Below are positions 32,964-33,062 of a DNA stretch of 33,062 nucleotides, one piece after another. The DNA comes from Candidatus Harrysmithiimonas galli (GTDB lineage Bacteria > Bacillota > Bacilli > CAJFEE01), in assembly GCA_904373265.1 (NCBI GenBank), contig CAJFEE010000027.1, positions 1 to 33,062 on the forward strand, written 5' to 3'. The notes under the pieces were generated by a model that saw only the letters and a list, made by a program, of their open reading frames with translations, was not told where the DNA came from and ran no database searches. Numbering within the stretch: the first letter of the stretch is position 1; each line of letters opens with the position of its first letter. A program made the translations under genes and the position numbers.

Positions 32964-33059
32964 ATGGATAATTATATATATATAGTTATGATATCTAACT
33001 TTATAGAGGTTTTTTTTAAAGATTCTTTTTTTATACTTTCCCATCTGTTTTATAATTAA
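32964..33059 (+). CDS. 31-residue hydrophobic peptide ORF after the array
   Basis: TAGGAGG lies six bases before an ATG, giving a perfect translation start 22 bp after the last repeat. The ORF encodes 31 residues rich in Ile, Phe and Tyr, with two acidic and one basic residues in the middle, and ends TAA three bases before the window edge. No promoter fits between the last repeat and the Shine-Dalgarno, so it would be read from the array transcript or from within the last spacer. Small toxin-like ORFs occur beside CRISPR arrays (for example CreT of type I systems), but nothing here shows toxicity. It could be chance in AT-rich DNA. Confidence 0.35.
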   Translation: MDNYIYIVMISNFIEVFFKDSFFILSHLFYN

Positions 33060-33062
33060 ATA

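Noticed and set aside
30724-33044. Minus-strand ORFs made of recurring FNTSYVVVQ, FQYILCCGST and ISIHLMLWFN motifs
   Set aside because: They are translations of the CRISPR repeat in three frames, without ribosome binding sites.
1-33062. tRNA, rRNA or riboswitch genes
   Set aside because: I looked for clover-leaf arms, T-boxes and common riboswitch cores upstream of the operons and found none I could support by eye.

Overview
The window is low-GC DNA from a member of the Bacilli, most likely an S-layer-bearing member of the Bacillales. Three things point there: a complete walR-walK-yycH-yycI-walJ cluster with htrA and rlmH nearby, a secA2-slaP pair of the type described in Bacillus anthracis, and strong AGGAGG ribosome binding sites. 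No rRNA or tRNA gene was seen.

Layout, left to right. (1) 1-3737: the minus-strand pair secA2-slaP, for accessory Sec export of S-layer proteins, closed by a hairpin terminator. (2) 3738-7090: a decayed DUF554-type membrane protein gene, then plus-strand tatA and ung, each with its own terminator, then about 1 kb of non-coding DNA. (3) 7091-10421: a minus-strand operon of methyltransferase, ABC ATPase, lipoprotein and permease. A near-consensus Fur box lies over its promoter, so it is probably iron-responsive; its substrate is unknown. (4) 10441-13912: a string of minus-strand housekeeping or accessory genes: yjdM, a LysE exporter, a CoA-type NUDIX hydrolase, rlmH and a small CxxH/CxxC protein. 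A row of DnaA boxes lies between the last two. (5) 13913-19310: a segment separating htrA from rlmH. It carries an alpha/beta hydrolase, a frameshifted small gene, and an OpuC-like compatible-solute ABC operon on the opposite strand. (6) 19311-26806: htrA, then walJ, yycI, yycH, walK and walR (transcribed walR to walJ), the essential cell-wall two-component system with tightly overlapping genes. (7) 27170-28219: a self-contained TetR-SMR efflux cassette with a perfect palindromic operator inside its promoter. (8) 28640-30093: rnmV-rsmA, translationally overlapped through a TTG start. (9) 30503-32941: a 35-repeat, 34-spacer CRISPR array of type I-B-like repeats. Its leader and promoter are on the left and its degenerate repeats on the right. 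No cas gene is visible. A 31-codon ORF with a perfect Shine-Dalgarno follows the last repeat.

The points most worth following up are the Fur-controlled methyltransferase/NMT1-type importer, the variant spacers in the array (three versions of one target, and one spacer present in two lengths), the small ORF at the array's trailing end, and the DnaA-box row beside rlmH. Gene boundaries are from ribosome binding sites and family-typical N termini. All functions are from recognised motifs, without database searches.
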